7,235 nt of DNA, from the NCBI GenBank assembly GCA_025457725.1, contig JALOTU010000111.1, forward strand, positions 1 to 7,235, in the 5' to 3' direction. The notes beneath the pieces are model-generated. The model had not been told where the DNA came from and did not search any database. It saw nothing but the letters and a program-made list of their open reading frames with translations. Positions 1-6,298 of this stretch are shown piece after piece. The DNA comes from Verrucomicrobiota bacterium (GTDB taxonomy: Bacteria > Verrucomicrobiota > Verrucomicrobiia > Limisphaerales > DSYF01). Each line of letters starts with the position of its first letter. Positions within the stretch are counted from its first letter, which is position 1. The translations under genes and the position numbers were made by a program.

Positions 1-1
1 G

Positions 2-655
2 ATTGACTCGCCGCGCAGCAAGGGATGTCATGAGCTGATCAAGAAGGGGGCCAAACTCTGTGAGAGTGCGGAGGACATCCTCAGCGAGTTCGAGTATCTG
101 TTTCCGTCGAGCAACCGGCCGCCTGCGCCCTCCGAGACCGGCCTGTTGCCCGCGCTCGAGCTCTCCGACAGCGAACAGAAAGTGTACGATGCTCTGGGCC
201 GGGAGGAGGTTCCGATGGATGATGTCATTCGCTGGAGCGGATTACCGGCCTCGGGGGTTTCCGTGGCCCTCCTCAGTCTGGAGATGAAGCGGCTGGTGCG
301 TCAGGAACACCTGATTGGGAGCATGGCCGGACCCGCCTCACCTGATTGGGAGCGAGACCGTCACGGTGGTGCCCTTGCCCGGGCGGGATTCCACCAGGAT
401 GGTCCCGCGGTGAGCCTCGATGATGCGTCCGATGATGGCCAGGCCCAGTCCGGCGCCTTTGAGCTTCCTGGTGTTCAAAAGCGAAGTGAACGCCTTGGCG
501 CGGTGTTCCTCCGGCATGCCGTGGCCAGTGTCACCAACTTCGACTTTCACCCGTCCCGCCGCCCCGCGGGAGCCGGGGGAATCAGCCAGGGAGGTACGGA
601 TGCTCAGGCAACCCCCCTCCGGCATCGCCTCCACCGAATTCAGAACCAGGTTTAG
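2..655 (+). CDS. dprA: DNA-protecting protein DprA, C-terminal part (5' truncated, abnormal 3' end)
   Basis: The reading frame is already open at the window edge and starts IDSPRSKGCHELIKKGAKL, the end of the DprA/Smf Rossmann-like domain (family pattern: iDsp.s.G.n.LI..GAkl). DprA binds incoming single-stranded DNA in natural transformation and loads RecA. Codons about 50-101 form the small C-terminal winged-helix domain: SDSEQKVYDALG, then GLPASGVSVALLSLEMKRLVRQ. The homologous part stops at codon 101 (base 304). DprA proteins normally end a few residues later with a tail like LPGxxFxR; that tail is absent. The frame instead runs another 116 codons of low-complexity residues to a TAG at 653-655, antisense to the end of the neighbouring histidine kinase. 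The true end is therefore doubtful. A frameshift near 300-310 would reach TGA at 312-314 or 343-345, but neither route restores the family tail. The gene is convergent with the minus-strand cluster. The identity is secure; the 3' boundary is not. Confidence 0.78.
   Translation: MDSPRSKGCHELIKKGAKLCESAEDILSEFEYLFPSSNRPPAPSETGLLPALELSDSEQKVYDALGREEVPMDDVIRWSGLPASGVSVALLSLEMKRLVRQEHLIGSMAGPASPDWERDRHGGALARAGFHQDGPAVSLDDASDDGQAQSGAFELPGVQKRSERLGAVFLRHAVASVTNFDFHPSRRPAGAGGISQGGTDAQATPLRHRLHRIQNQV
308..353. repeat. 15-bp direct repeat at the dprA / histidine kinase convergence
   Basis: CACCTGATTGGGAGC occurs exactly at 308-322 and again at 339-353, a period of 31 bp with 16 unrelated bases between. 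The second copy encodes, on the minus strand, the last residues and stop of the histidine kinase (LPIR then TGA at 340-338). The first copy begins four bases after the point where DprA similarity ends. Sequence after the two copies diverges, so this is not a simple tandem duplication. It may mark a microhomology-mediated rearrangement that removed the dprA tail, but that is inference. Confidence 0.7.
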
Positions 656-2101
656 CAGCGCCTGCTCCAGTTGGGTGGCGTCGCCGAAGATCTTGGGCAG
701 GTCGGGGGCCAGTTCGCGGACCAGCTGGATGCCCTGGTTGTTGAGTTTGTGACGGACCAGCAGCGCCAGTTCCTCCACCAGGTCGTTCAGGTTGACCGGC
801 GCGAACGAGGGTTCGGCGCTGCGGGAAAGATCCAGAACCCGTTCCACAATCCGATTCAGGTGCTCCATCTTCTCCCCGATGATCCGTGCGTCCTTGGCTC
901 GCGCGTCGTCGGGGGCAAAGCTGAGTCCCAACGAATGGTAGAGCATCTTCATCACGGTGAGCGGATTGCGGATCTCGTGCGCGACCTCGGCGGCCAGCAG
1001 GCCCAGGGCGGAAAGCTTTTCATTGCGGCGCAGCTGTTCCTCCACATCCACCGTCCGCTCGTAAAGACGGGCCTTCTCGATGGCGATGGCGGAGAGCTCT
1101 GCCAGGGCGGACAGGATGCGTATCTCCTCATTGGAGAAGTGATACGGCTGGCCGGTGTATACGTTCAGCGTGCCGATGGCAATGCCGTTGAACATCAAGG
1201 GCACGCTGAGCAGGGAAACGAGGCCCTCGGCCACCGCGATACCCACGTGCTGGTAACGACCGGAGGTCTGGACATTTTCAATCTGCAGGGGGCGCCGTCG
1301 TCGCACCACCACTCCCAGGAGGCTTTCCTCGACATCGAGGGCGGGCTTTTCCCGATAGCACCTCCCCGCCCCGTGGGCCGCGCGCAGTTCCAGCCTCCGC
1401 TGGGTGTCATCCAGCAGCAGCAGTGAACACATGCGCGCGTTCATCAACGCGCAGGTTTCGCGCACGATGACCTGGAGCGCGTCATTGAGGTTCAGGGTGG
1501 AATTGATGACCTGGCCGACGCTGGTCAGGGTTTCAAACAGCCGCGCCTTCAGACGCAGCTGCTCGTAAAGCCAGGTGTTTTGGATCACCTTCGCCGCCTG
1601 GGTGGCGAGCTCCATCAGCAGCGCCTCGTCGAGTTCAGAAAAGGCATCGGTGCGGTCGGAATCCACGTTGAGCACCCCCCGGGTTTCACCGTTGACCTCC
1701 AACGGCACGGCCAGCTCGGAGCGGGTATCCGGGCGGATCTGGACGTAGCGCGGGTCCCGGGTGACATCGTTCACACGGGCTGCGCGGCCGTTGCTGGCCA
1801 CCCAGCCGGTGAGACCCTCGCCCAGCCGCAGCTGGGTTTGGGCGCCGGGTTCCGACAGTCCGGAGGAGGCGTGGATCTCCAGCAGATTGGTGTGGGGATT
1901 GAGCAGGACCACGGAACCGCTGGAGGCGTTCATGAGCCGAACCGCCTCCCGGACGATCAATTTCAACGCCTCCTGTGGATCGAGCGTTGAGTGGATGATG
2001 TTGCTGACCTGATACAGGCGTTCCAGGCGTTCGCACCGGAGCTTCAGAGCCTCGAGGGTGTCCGGAGGCGTGGGGGCCGGGGATGGCGGGGTGCGTTTCA
2101 C
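338..2101 (-). CDS. Soluble sensor histidine kinase with two GAF domains (GAF-GAF-HisKA-HATPase_c)
   Basis: This is a 587-residue protein without transmembrane segments, so a cytoplasmic sensor. Its order is a coiled N-terminus (15-45), a first GAF domain (about 30-180), a second GAF domain (about 185-345), a short coiled linker (345-365), HisKA and HATPase_c. The phospho-acceptor is H375 in the H-box AEVAHEIRNPL. The N-box is N484/N488 in LLNLVLNSVEAM, the G1 box is DTGHGM (D524), and the G2 box is GAGLGLA (549-555). The H-box and catalytic domain look NtrB-like. The F-box is unusual: AFTSLLNTRKLKGAGLGL replaces the common F.PFFTTK-type segment. GAF domains bind small ligands or haem, but nothing here identifies the ligand. 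The start is a GTG at 2101, 4 bp after the permease stop, with no clear Shine-Dalgarno sequence, suggesting translation coupled to the permease. No response regulator lies nearby, so the partner is unknown. The C-terminus (TVSLPIR) looks complete. Confidence 0.93.
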   Translation of the reverse strand: MKRTPPSPAPTPPDTLEALKLRCERLERLYQVSNIIHSTLDPQEALKLIVREAVRLMNASSGSVVLLNPHTNLLEIHASSGLSEPGAQTQLRLGEGLTGWVASNGRAARVNDVTRDPRYVQIRPDTRSELAVPLEVNGETRGVLNVDSDRTDAFSELDEALLMELATQAAKVIQNTWLYEQLRLKARLFETLTSVGQVINSTLNLNDALQVIVRETCALMNARMCSLLLLDDTQRRLELRAAHGAGRCYREKPALDVEESLLGVVVRRRRPLQIENVQTSGRYQHVGIAVAEGLVSLLSVPLMFNGIAIGTLNVYTGQPYHFSNEEIRILSALAELSAIAIEKARLYERTVDVEEQLRRNEKLSALGLLAAEVAHEIRNPLTVMKMLYHSLGLSFAPDDARAKDARIIGEKMEHLNRIVERVLDLSRSAEPSFAPVNLNDLVEELALLVRHKLNNQGIQLVRELAPDLPKIFGDATQLEQALLNLVLNSVEAMPEGGCLSIRTSLADSPGSRGAAGRVKVEVGDTGHGMPEEHRAKAFTSLLNTRKLKGAGLGLAIIGRIIEAHRGTILVESRPGKGTTVTVSLPIR

Positions 2102-2105
2102 AGAT

Positions 2106-3233
2106 TCATCGGATGCGGGTAATCATCACCAGGGCGATTGCCGAAAACAGCACGTTGGGCAGCCAGGCGGCGATGATCGGGGGCAGATGTCCTCCCGCAC
2201 CCAGGGCGATGCTGAACTGTTCCAGGACGAAGAAGGCAAAGCAGATTCCGATGCTGCTGGCGACCCCCACGAACAGGTTCTTTCTGCCGGTGGCCCCGGC
2301 GAACGGCACGGCAATGAGCACCACCACGAGGCATGTCCAGGGCGAGGCGACGCGGCCGTACATCATCGTGTAGATCCACGGGGAAACCTCCCGGTCCGGA
2401 TTCGGATGCAGGCGCAGGTAATTGCGAATGACAGACAAGGGGACGTTGGCTTCCTTGGTCTCCGCCAGTTTGCTCAACCGCTTGCTGATCCAGACCTCAC
2501 TCTGGATCTGCTCCGGGGTTTCGTTCAGCATCGACATCTCCAGCGTCTTGGCCAGCGGGGCCGGTTGCAGCCACTGGTTGGTCTGGCCCAGGTCAAGGTA
2601 TTCGCGCGCGTTTCCGAACAGCCAGGCGCCATTGGTGTAGATCCCCTGCTCCGCATAGACCGAGTGCTGCCGTCCGTTGGTTTCATACCAGTGAACCTGG
2701 GGCCGGGTCATGACCGCGGTGTCCATGTTGTAGCTTTCGATCATCCAGCGCCGGCCCTCCCGGGCATTGACAAAGCCCAGCTGGTGCGCGATGCGGCCGG
2801 TGCCCTCTGACCCGCCTTCCGCCTCGCCCGAATACCGGATCTCGCTTGCGCGTTCCGCCCACTGCGGGGCCCATCGTTCATTCAGCACGAACAGGGCGAC
2901 ACTGGCGGCCGTGCCCACGACAAAATAGGGAAGACAGATTCTCCAGAGGCTGACGCCGGCGGCGCGGATCGCGGTGATCTCATTGTGCCGCGCGTGGCGG
3001 GTCAGCGTGTAGAGCATCGCCAGCAGAAGGCCCATGGGAAGCACAATCCGCAGAAAACTCGGGCTCTGCAGCACGTAATAGGCGGCGATCTGAGCGCTGG
3101 TCACGCCGCGCTCCTGGAAGTCATCCAGCTCGCTGAAGAGATCGAAGGAAACCCAAAAGATGAAAAAGCCACCAAGACAGAAGCCCAGCGGGGTCAACAG
3201 CTCGCGCAACAAGTAACGGTCGAGCAAACGCAT
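2106..3233 (-). CDS. LptF/LptG family permease (YjgP/YjgQ), LPS export ABC transporter membrane subunit
   Basis: This 375-residue inner-membrane protein has the family's six-helix topology. Three helices lie in the N-terminal third (about 12-33, 58-78, 98-118), followed by a large hydrophilic, presumably periplasmic, domain (about 120-290). Three more helices follow (about 296-316, 320-342, 350-372). Diagnostic features are the opening LLDRYLLRELL, the cytoplasmic loop NEITAIRAAGVS (84-95) that contacts the ATPase LptB in known transporters, the segment after helix 3 starting NERWAP, and the final LPPIIAAWLPN. With a homologous partner and LptB, the family extracts LPS from the inner membrane and passes it to the Lpt bridge. 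The sequence does not decide between LptF and LptG, so no symbol is given; the partner is outside the window. The ATG at 3233 gives the correct N-terminus. It follows sufC by 93 bp with no evident promoter or terminator, an unusual placement next to SUF genes. Confidence 0.93.
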   Translation of the reverse strand: MRLLDRYLLRELLTPLGFCLGGFFIFWVSFDLFSELDDFQERGVTSAQIAAYYVLQSPSFLRIVLPMGLLLAMLYTLTRHARHNEITAIRAAGVSLWRICLPYFVVGTAASVALFVLNERWAPQWAERASEIRYSGEAEGGSEGTGRIAHQLGFVNAREGRRWMIESYNMDTAVMTRPQVHWYETNGRQHSVYAEQGIYTNGAWLFGNAREYLDLGQTNQWLQPAPLAKTLEMSMLNETPEQIQSEVWISKRLSKLAETKEANVPLSVIRNYLRLHPNPDREVSPWIYTMMYGRVASPWTCLVVVLIAVPFAGATGRKNLFVGVASSIGICFAFFVLEQFSIALGAGGHLPPIIAAWLPNVLFSAIALVMITRIR

Positions 3234-3296
3234 GTGGAGGCGAGGCTACCCTTCGACGGCAAATGCGGGCAAGCTCACGCTGAGACAAGTCGGGGG

Positions 3297-3313
3297 GGCG
3301 GCTCCGTGCCGCC
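3297..3313. other. GC-rich hairpin in the sufC-permease spacer
   Basis: GGCGGC (3297-3302) and GCCGCC (3308-3313) form a perfect 6-bp stem with a 5-base loop, just after the sufC stop when read on the minus strand. Reading in that direction the stem is followed by a run of C, not T, so it does not fit an intrinsic terminator. It could stabilise the upstream mRNA end or cause partial attenuation; no function is proven. Confidence 0.4.
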
Positions 3314-3326
3314 TCCCGCCGCGCGT

Positions 3327-4097
3327 TCAGGCGGGGACTGCCTCCTGCTTGATGATCCAGTCGTAGCCCTTTTCCTCGAGCTCGAGTGCCAGCTCCTTGC
3401 CGCCGGTGCGGACGATGCGCCCGTCCCAGAGCACGTGCACGAAGTCGGGAACGATGTAGTTCAGCAACCGCTGGTAGTGGGTGATGATCAGCTGGGCATT
3501 GTCCGGCCCCTTCAACTTGTTCACGCCCTCGCTCACCACCTTCAGCGCGTCAATGTCCAGGCCCGAGTCGGTTTCATCCAGGATGGCCAGTTTGGGTTCC
3601 AGGATGGCCATCTGGAAGATTTCATTGCGCTTCTTCTCGCCCCCGGAGAAGCCCTCGTTCACCGAGCGTTTGAGCAGGTCATCGCGCAGCTCGAGCAGTT
3701 TCATTTTCTCCTTCACCAGCGAAAGGAACTCCATGGCGTCGAGTTCCTGCTCCCCGTGATGCTTGCGGATCTCGTTCAAGGCCGCCTTGAGGAAGTAGGT
3801 GCTGTTGACTCCGGGGATTTCGACCGGATACTGGAACGCCAGGAACACCCCTTCGCGGGCGCGCTCCTCCGGGGCCATTTCAAGGAGGTCCCTGCCCAGG
3901 TAGCTCACCTCTCCGCCGCTGATTTCATATCCCTCGCGACCGGCGAGCACCGAGGCGAGCGTGCTCTTGCCGCTGCCGTTCGGTCCCATCACCGCGTGCA
4001 CTTCCCCGGCGTTGACCGTCAGGTTGAGGCCTTTGATAATCCGTTTGTTCTCAACGCCGGCGCTGAGGTTTTTGATTTCGAGAATTGTATTGCTCAT
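3327..4097 (-). CDS. sufC: Fe-S cluster assembly ATPase SufC
   Basis: This 256-residue protein, of normal length for the family, is the ABC-type ATPase of the SUF system. SufC dimerises on the SufB scaffold and uses ATP hydrolysis to drive the conformational change needed for cluster assembly, in the cytoplasm. Visible motifs are Walker A GPNGSGKST (38-46), the Q-loop at Q89 (FLAFQYPVEIPG), the SufC-type signature FSGGEKKRNEI (150-160), Walker B LAILDETDSGLD (170-181) with catalytic E175, and the H-loop at H207 (ITHYQRLL). FSGGEKKRNE and DETDSGLD separate SufC from ordinary transporter ATPases. The start is the ATG at 4097, giving MSNTILEIKNL. The frame is open for 117 more codons upstream, but that stretch is an out-of-frame reading of sufB. 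The gene follows sufB by 74 bp, and that spacer contains a perfect 12-bp palindrome (4125-4136, GGACCCGGGTCC). No sufD follows. Confidence 0.97.
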   Translation of the reverse strand: MSNTILEIKNLSAGVENKRIIKGLNLTVNAGEVHAVMGPNGSGKSTLASVLAGREGYEISGGEVSYLGRDLLEMAPEERAREGVFLAFQYPVEIPGVNSTYFLKAALNEIRKHHGEQELDAMEFLSLVKEKMKLLELRDDLLKRSVNEGFSGGEKKRNEIFQMAILEPKLAILDETDSGLDIDALKVVSEGVNKLKGPDNAQLIITHYQRLLNYIVPDFVHVLWDGRIVRTGGKELALELEEKGYDWIIKQEAVPA

Positions 4098-4171
4098 GAT
4101 GTGAAAGTGGTTGTGTTGATCAGGGGACCCGGGTCCACCGGGATGCGTTGGTTTCTCCGCGATCCGGCCGG

Positions 4172-5620
4172 CTAGCCGACGCTGCCCTCCAGGCTCACGC
4201 CCAGCAGTTTCTGCGCTTCCACGGCGAACTCCATCGGCAGCTCCTTGAACACCTCCTTGCAGAAGCCATTCACGATCATGTTGACCGCGTCCTGGGTTTC
4301 GATCCCGCGTTGATTGCAGTAGAAGATCTGGTCCTCGCCGATCTTGGTGGTGCTGGCCTCGTGTTCGATTCTGGAGGAGGTGTTCTTGACCTCGATGTAG
4401 GGGAAGGTGTGCGCGCCGCATTGGGCGCCGATCAACATGGAATCGCACTGGGAGAAGTTGCGCGCATTGGCGGCGCCTTTCCGGATCTCCACCAGTCCCC
4501 GGTAACTGTTTTGTCCTTTGCCGGCGGAGATGCCCTTCGAGACGATCGTGCTGCGTGTGTTCTTGCCGATGTGGATCATCTTGGTGCCGGTGTCAGCCTG
4601 CTGATAGTTGTTTACCACTGCCACGGAGTAAAACTCGCCGATGGAGCCCTCCCCCAACAGGATGCAGCTGGGATATTTCCACGTGATGGCCGAGCCGGTC
4701 TCCACCTGCGTCCAGGAAATCTTGGACTTCCGGCCTTTGCACATCCCGCGCTTGGTGACGAAGTTGTAAATGCCGCCCTTGCCCTCCTCGTCTCCGGGAT
4801 ACCAGTTTTGCACCGTCGAGTACTTGATCTCGGCGTGGTCCATGGCCACCAACTCGACCACCGCCGCATGCAGCTGATTCTCATCGCGCATCGGTGCCGT
4901 GCAGCCTTCGAGGTAGCTCACATGGCTGCCTTCCTCAGCCACGATCAACGTCCGCTCAAACTGGCCGGTGTTCGAGGCGTTGATGCGGAAGTAGGTGGAC
5001 AACTCCATGGGGCAGCGCACTCCCTTGGGAATGTAGCAGAAGGATCCGTCGCTGAACACCGCGGAGTTGAGCGCGGCGAAGAAGTTGTCCGTGTAGGGCA
5101 CCACCGAGCCGATGTGTTTTCTCACCAGCTCCGGATGTTCCTTCACCGCCTCGCTCATCGAGCAGAAGATGACCCCCTTTTCGGCCAACTGGGCCTTGAA
5201 CGTCGTTCCCACGGACACGCTGTCAAACACGGCATCCACCGCCACGCCGGCGAGGCGCTCCTGTTCCCGCAGGGGGATGCCCAGCTTCTCGTAGGTTTCC
5301 AGAAGCTTGGGGTCCACCTCGGCCAGACTCTTGGGCCCCTCTCCCTTTTTCTTGGGTGCGGAGAAGTAGCTGATGGCCTGGTAGTCGATGGGCGGGTATT
5401 TCACGTGGGGCCACTTCGGCTCCGTGAGGGTCAGCCAGTGCCGGTAGGCTTTCAGACGCCACTCGAGCATCCATTCCGGTTCCTCCTTCTTTAGGGAGAT
5501 CATCCGGACGACATCCTCATTCAGGCCGGCCGGGGCGGACTCGGATTCGATGTCCGTGACAAACCCATACTTGTATTCCTTTTTGACCAGCGTCTCGATG
5601 CTGTTGGTTTCCTGGGTCAT
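4172..5620 (-). CDS. sufB: Fe-S cluster assembly scaffold protein SufB
   Basis: This 482-residue protein has full SufB length. SufB is the scaffold on which the SUF system builds Fe-S clusters, normally in a SufBC2D complex that accepts sulfur from SufS/SufE. C392 in SQCDSMLIG and E421/H420 in RIEHEAST match the residues corresponding to E. coli C405, E434 and H433 at the same 29-residue spacing. C240 in YLEGCTAPMRDENQLH matches the conserved core cysteine, probably E. coli C254. The C-terminus (RGIETQDAVNMIVNGFCKEV to LEGSVG) is typical. The start is placed at the ATG at 5620, which shares ATGA (5620-5617) with the stop of the upstream fur gene. An upstream in-frame ATG at 5656 would add 12 unconvincing residues inside fur. 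The 4-bp overlap implies translational coupling, so regulator and scaffold are made together. Confidence 0.97.
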   Translation of the reverse strand: MTQETNSIETLVKKEYKYGFVTDIESESAPAGLNEDVVRMISLKKEEPEWMLEWRLKAYRHWLTLTEPKWPHVKYPPIDYQAISYFSAPKKKGEGPKSLAEVDPKLLETYEKLGIPLREQERLAGVAVDAVFDSVSVGTTFKAQLAEKGVIFCSMSEAVKEHPELVRKHIGSVVPYTDNFFAALNSAVFSDGSFCYIPKGVRCPMELSTYFRINASNTGQFERTLIVAEEGSHVSYLEGCTAPMRDENQLHAAVVELVAMDHAEIKYSTVQNWYPGDEEGKGGIYNFVTKRGMCKGRKSKISWTQVETGSAITWKYPSCILLGEGSIGEFYSVAVVNNYQQADTGTKMIHIGKNTRSTIVSKGISAGKGQNSYRGLVEIRKGAANARNFSQCDSMLIGAQCGAHTFPYIEVKNTSSRIEHEASTTKIGEDQIFYCNQRGIETQDAVNMIVNGFCKEVFKELPMEFAVEAQKLLGVSLEGSVG

Positions 5621-6075
5621 GAAATCAATTCCGCTTTCTTCTTGCGTGCCCCGCACTCGGGGCAGACACCATGCACGGCAATCTCGTAATGGTCCACCGT
5701 GAAACCTTTGGGCATGCTCAAGGGAGCCTGGCGGTTGGCCGGCAGTTCGACGTCAAACACCGCCCCGCAGGCGTCACAGTAGAAATGTCCGTGCTCTTCC
5801 ATGTTGGGGCAGAATCGCGCCGCCCCGCGCTGCACGGCCACCTGCTTGACCACGCCGCATTTCACCAACGCGTCCAGGCAGTTATAGACCGTGGCCATCG
5901 AAATCTCCGGCATGCCTTTTTTGGCCCGGATGAACACTTCCTCGGCCGTCGGATGGTCGCGCTTCTGGGTCAATACCCCGTAGACATGCTCCCGCTGCCG
6001 GGTGAATCGAAATCCCCCGTCGGTGAGCCGTTGTGTCAACGGCCCGATCTCGCTCTTTCGGGAGGCACTGCGCAT
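5617..6075 (-). CDS. Fur-family transcriptional repressor (Fur/PerR/Zur type), first gene of the suf operon
   Basis: This 152-residue protein has normal Fur-family length. The winged-helix DNA-binding domain covers about 11-85, with FRFTRQREHVYGVL (22-35), HPTAEEVF (41-48) and the recognition helix around ATVYNCLDAL (61-70). The dimerisation domain has both structural zinc pairs, C100-x2-C103 (CDAC) and C138-x2-C141 (CPEC). Aligned by eye on B. subtilis PerR, the regulatory site reads H41, C89, H95, H97 and D108. C89 in ARFCPNMEEHGH stands where PerR has D85. A cysteine near this place is known as a zinc ligand in Zur proteins. The sequence alone does not tell whether the signal is iron, peroxide, zinc or cluster status. 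The overlapping stop/start with sufB and the upstream palindrome suggest it represses its own operon. The ATG at 6075 is the natural start; the next Met is residue 55, inside the domain. Confidence 0.93.
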   Translation of the reverse strand: MRSASRKSEIGPLTQRLTDGGFRFTRQREHVYGVLTQKRDHPTAEEVFIRAKKGMPEISMATVYNCLDALVKCGVVKQVAVQRGAARFCPNMEEHGHFYCDACGAVFDVELPANRQAPLSMPKGFTVDHYEIAVHGVCPECGARKKKAELIS

Positions 6076-6084
6076 GTACCGGAC

Positions 6085-6112
6085 AAGATAGGCCAGCGGG
6101 CGAGCATGTCAA
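6085..6112 (-). promoter_or_regulatory. Sigma70-type promoter of the fur-sufB-sufC operon
   Basis: On the minus strand a perfect -35 hexamer TTGACA (6112-6107) is followed by a 16-bp spacer and a -10 hexamer TATCTT (6090-6085; 4 of 6 consensus, including the conserved TA and final T). Six to nine bases after the -10 places the transcription start at about 6078-6075, essentially at the fur ATG (6075-6073). No Shine-Dalgarno sequence could then be present, so the transcript would be leaderless or nearly so. The -35 overlaps three bases of the palindrome at 6110-6136. Prediction by eye; no start-site data. Confidence 0.65.
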
Positions 6113-6136
6113 TATTTGGAATAATTCTAAATATTG
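6110..6136. promoter_or_regulatory. Putative Fur-family operator (27-bp palindrome)
   Basis: An AT-rich inverted repeat stands out from the GC-rich surroundings. The outer arms CAATATTT (6110-6117) and AAATATTG (6129-6136) match perfectly, and the inner part is GGAAT-A-ATTCT around the centre base 6123. Twelve of 13 pairs match; only 6118/6128 fails. The central 15 bases (6116-6130, TTGGAATAATTCTAA) have the 7-1-7 form of Fur-family boxes and match the PerR consensus TTATAATTATTATAA at 11 of 15 positions. The site overlaps the -35 of the fur promoter and ends 35 bp upstream of the fur start, ideal for autorepression by blocking polymerase. It is 163 bp upstream of the divergent gene at 6299, which it might also influence. 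Confidence 0.75.
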
Positions 6137-6145
6137 AAGGGGGTG

Positions 6146-6171
6146 GGGCTGCATTCCTGAGAAAGCAGCCC
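6146..6171. other. Hairpin in the divergent intergenic region
   Basis: GGGCTGC (6146-6152) and GCAGCCC (6165-6171) form a perfect 7-bp stem around a 12-base loop. It lies between the presumed operator and the plus-strand gene at 6299. There is no T-run on either side, so it is not an intrinsic terminator. If plus-strand transcription starts before it, it would sit in that gene's leader; I found no convincing plus-strand promoter in 6137-6298. Confidence 0.35.
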
Positions 6172-6298
6172 GGACCTGTGTGCGGATTCCGCCACGAAAC
6201 CGCATGCCACGGGTGTGCCTCACGGGCGCGTGAAGTTTCTCACCTTCATTCGCCGGCTTTTTCCTCGCCTCCCGAGGGCCCCGGATTAGCCTGCGGGC

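Noticed and set aside
3234..3326. Possible terminator and new promoter between sufC and the permease
   Set aside because: The only stem (3297-3313) is not followed by T residues on the minus strand, and no -35/-10 pair was convincing before 3233.
4125..4136. Perfect 12-bp palindrome GGACCCGGGTCC between sufB and sufC
   Set aside because: Short, GC-only palindromes are expected by chance at this GC content, and there is no loop or T-run for a terminator and no promoter elements nearby.
2985..4175. 396-codon plus-strand open frame opposite sufC and the permease start
   Set aside because: Antisense to two well-identified genes and without recognisable domain content.
4169..4178. CGGCTAGCCG palindrome over the sufB stop codon
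   Set aside because: Ten bases only, with a two-base centre; it cannot form a useful hairpin.
4098..4448. 117-codon upstream extension of SufC
   Set aside because: The extension overlaps sufB in another frame and has no similarity to ABC ATPase N-termini; the ATG at 4097 gives the normal SufC start.
4148..5494. Long plus-strand open frame (448 codons) opposite sufB
   Set aside because: It is a GC-driven antisense shadow of a clear SufB gene; its translation is rich in H, G, A, L and R and matches no family.
5621..5656. Earlier ATG for SufB adding 12 residues
   Set aside because: It lies inside the fur coding sequence; the ATG in the ATGA overlap fits coupled genes and the SufB N-terminus better, though the longer form is not strictly excluded.
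6137..6298. Plus-strand promoter or riboswitch for the spm gene
   Set aside because: TTGAAG at 6134-6139 has no acceptable -10 at 16-18 bp, and apart from the 7-bp hairpin at 6146-6171 I see no conserved RNA fold.
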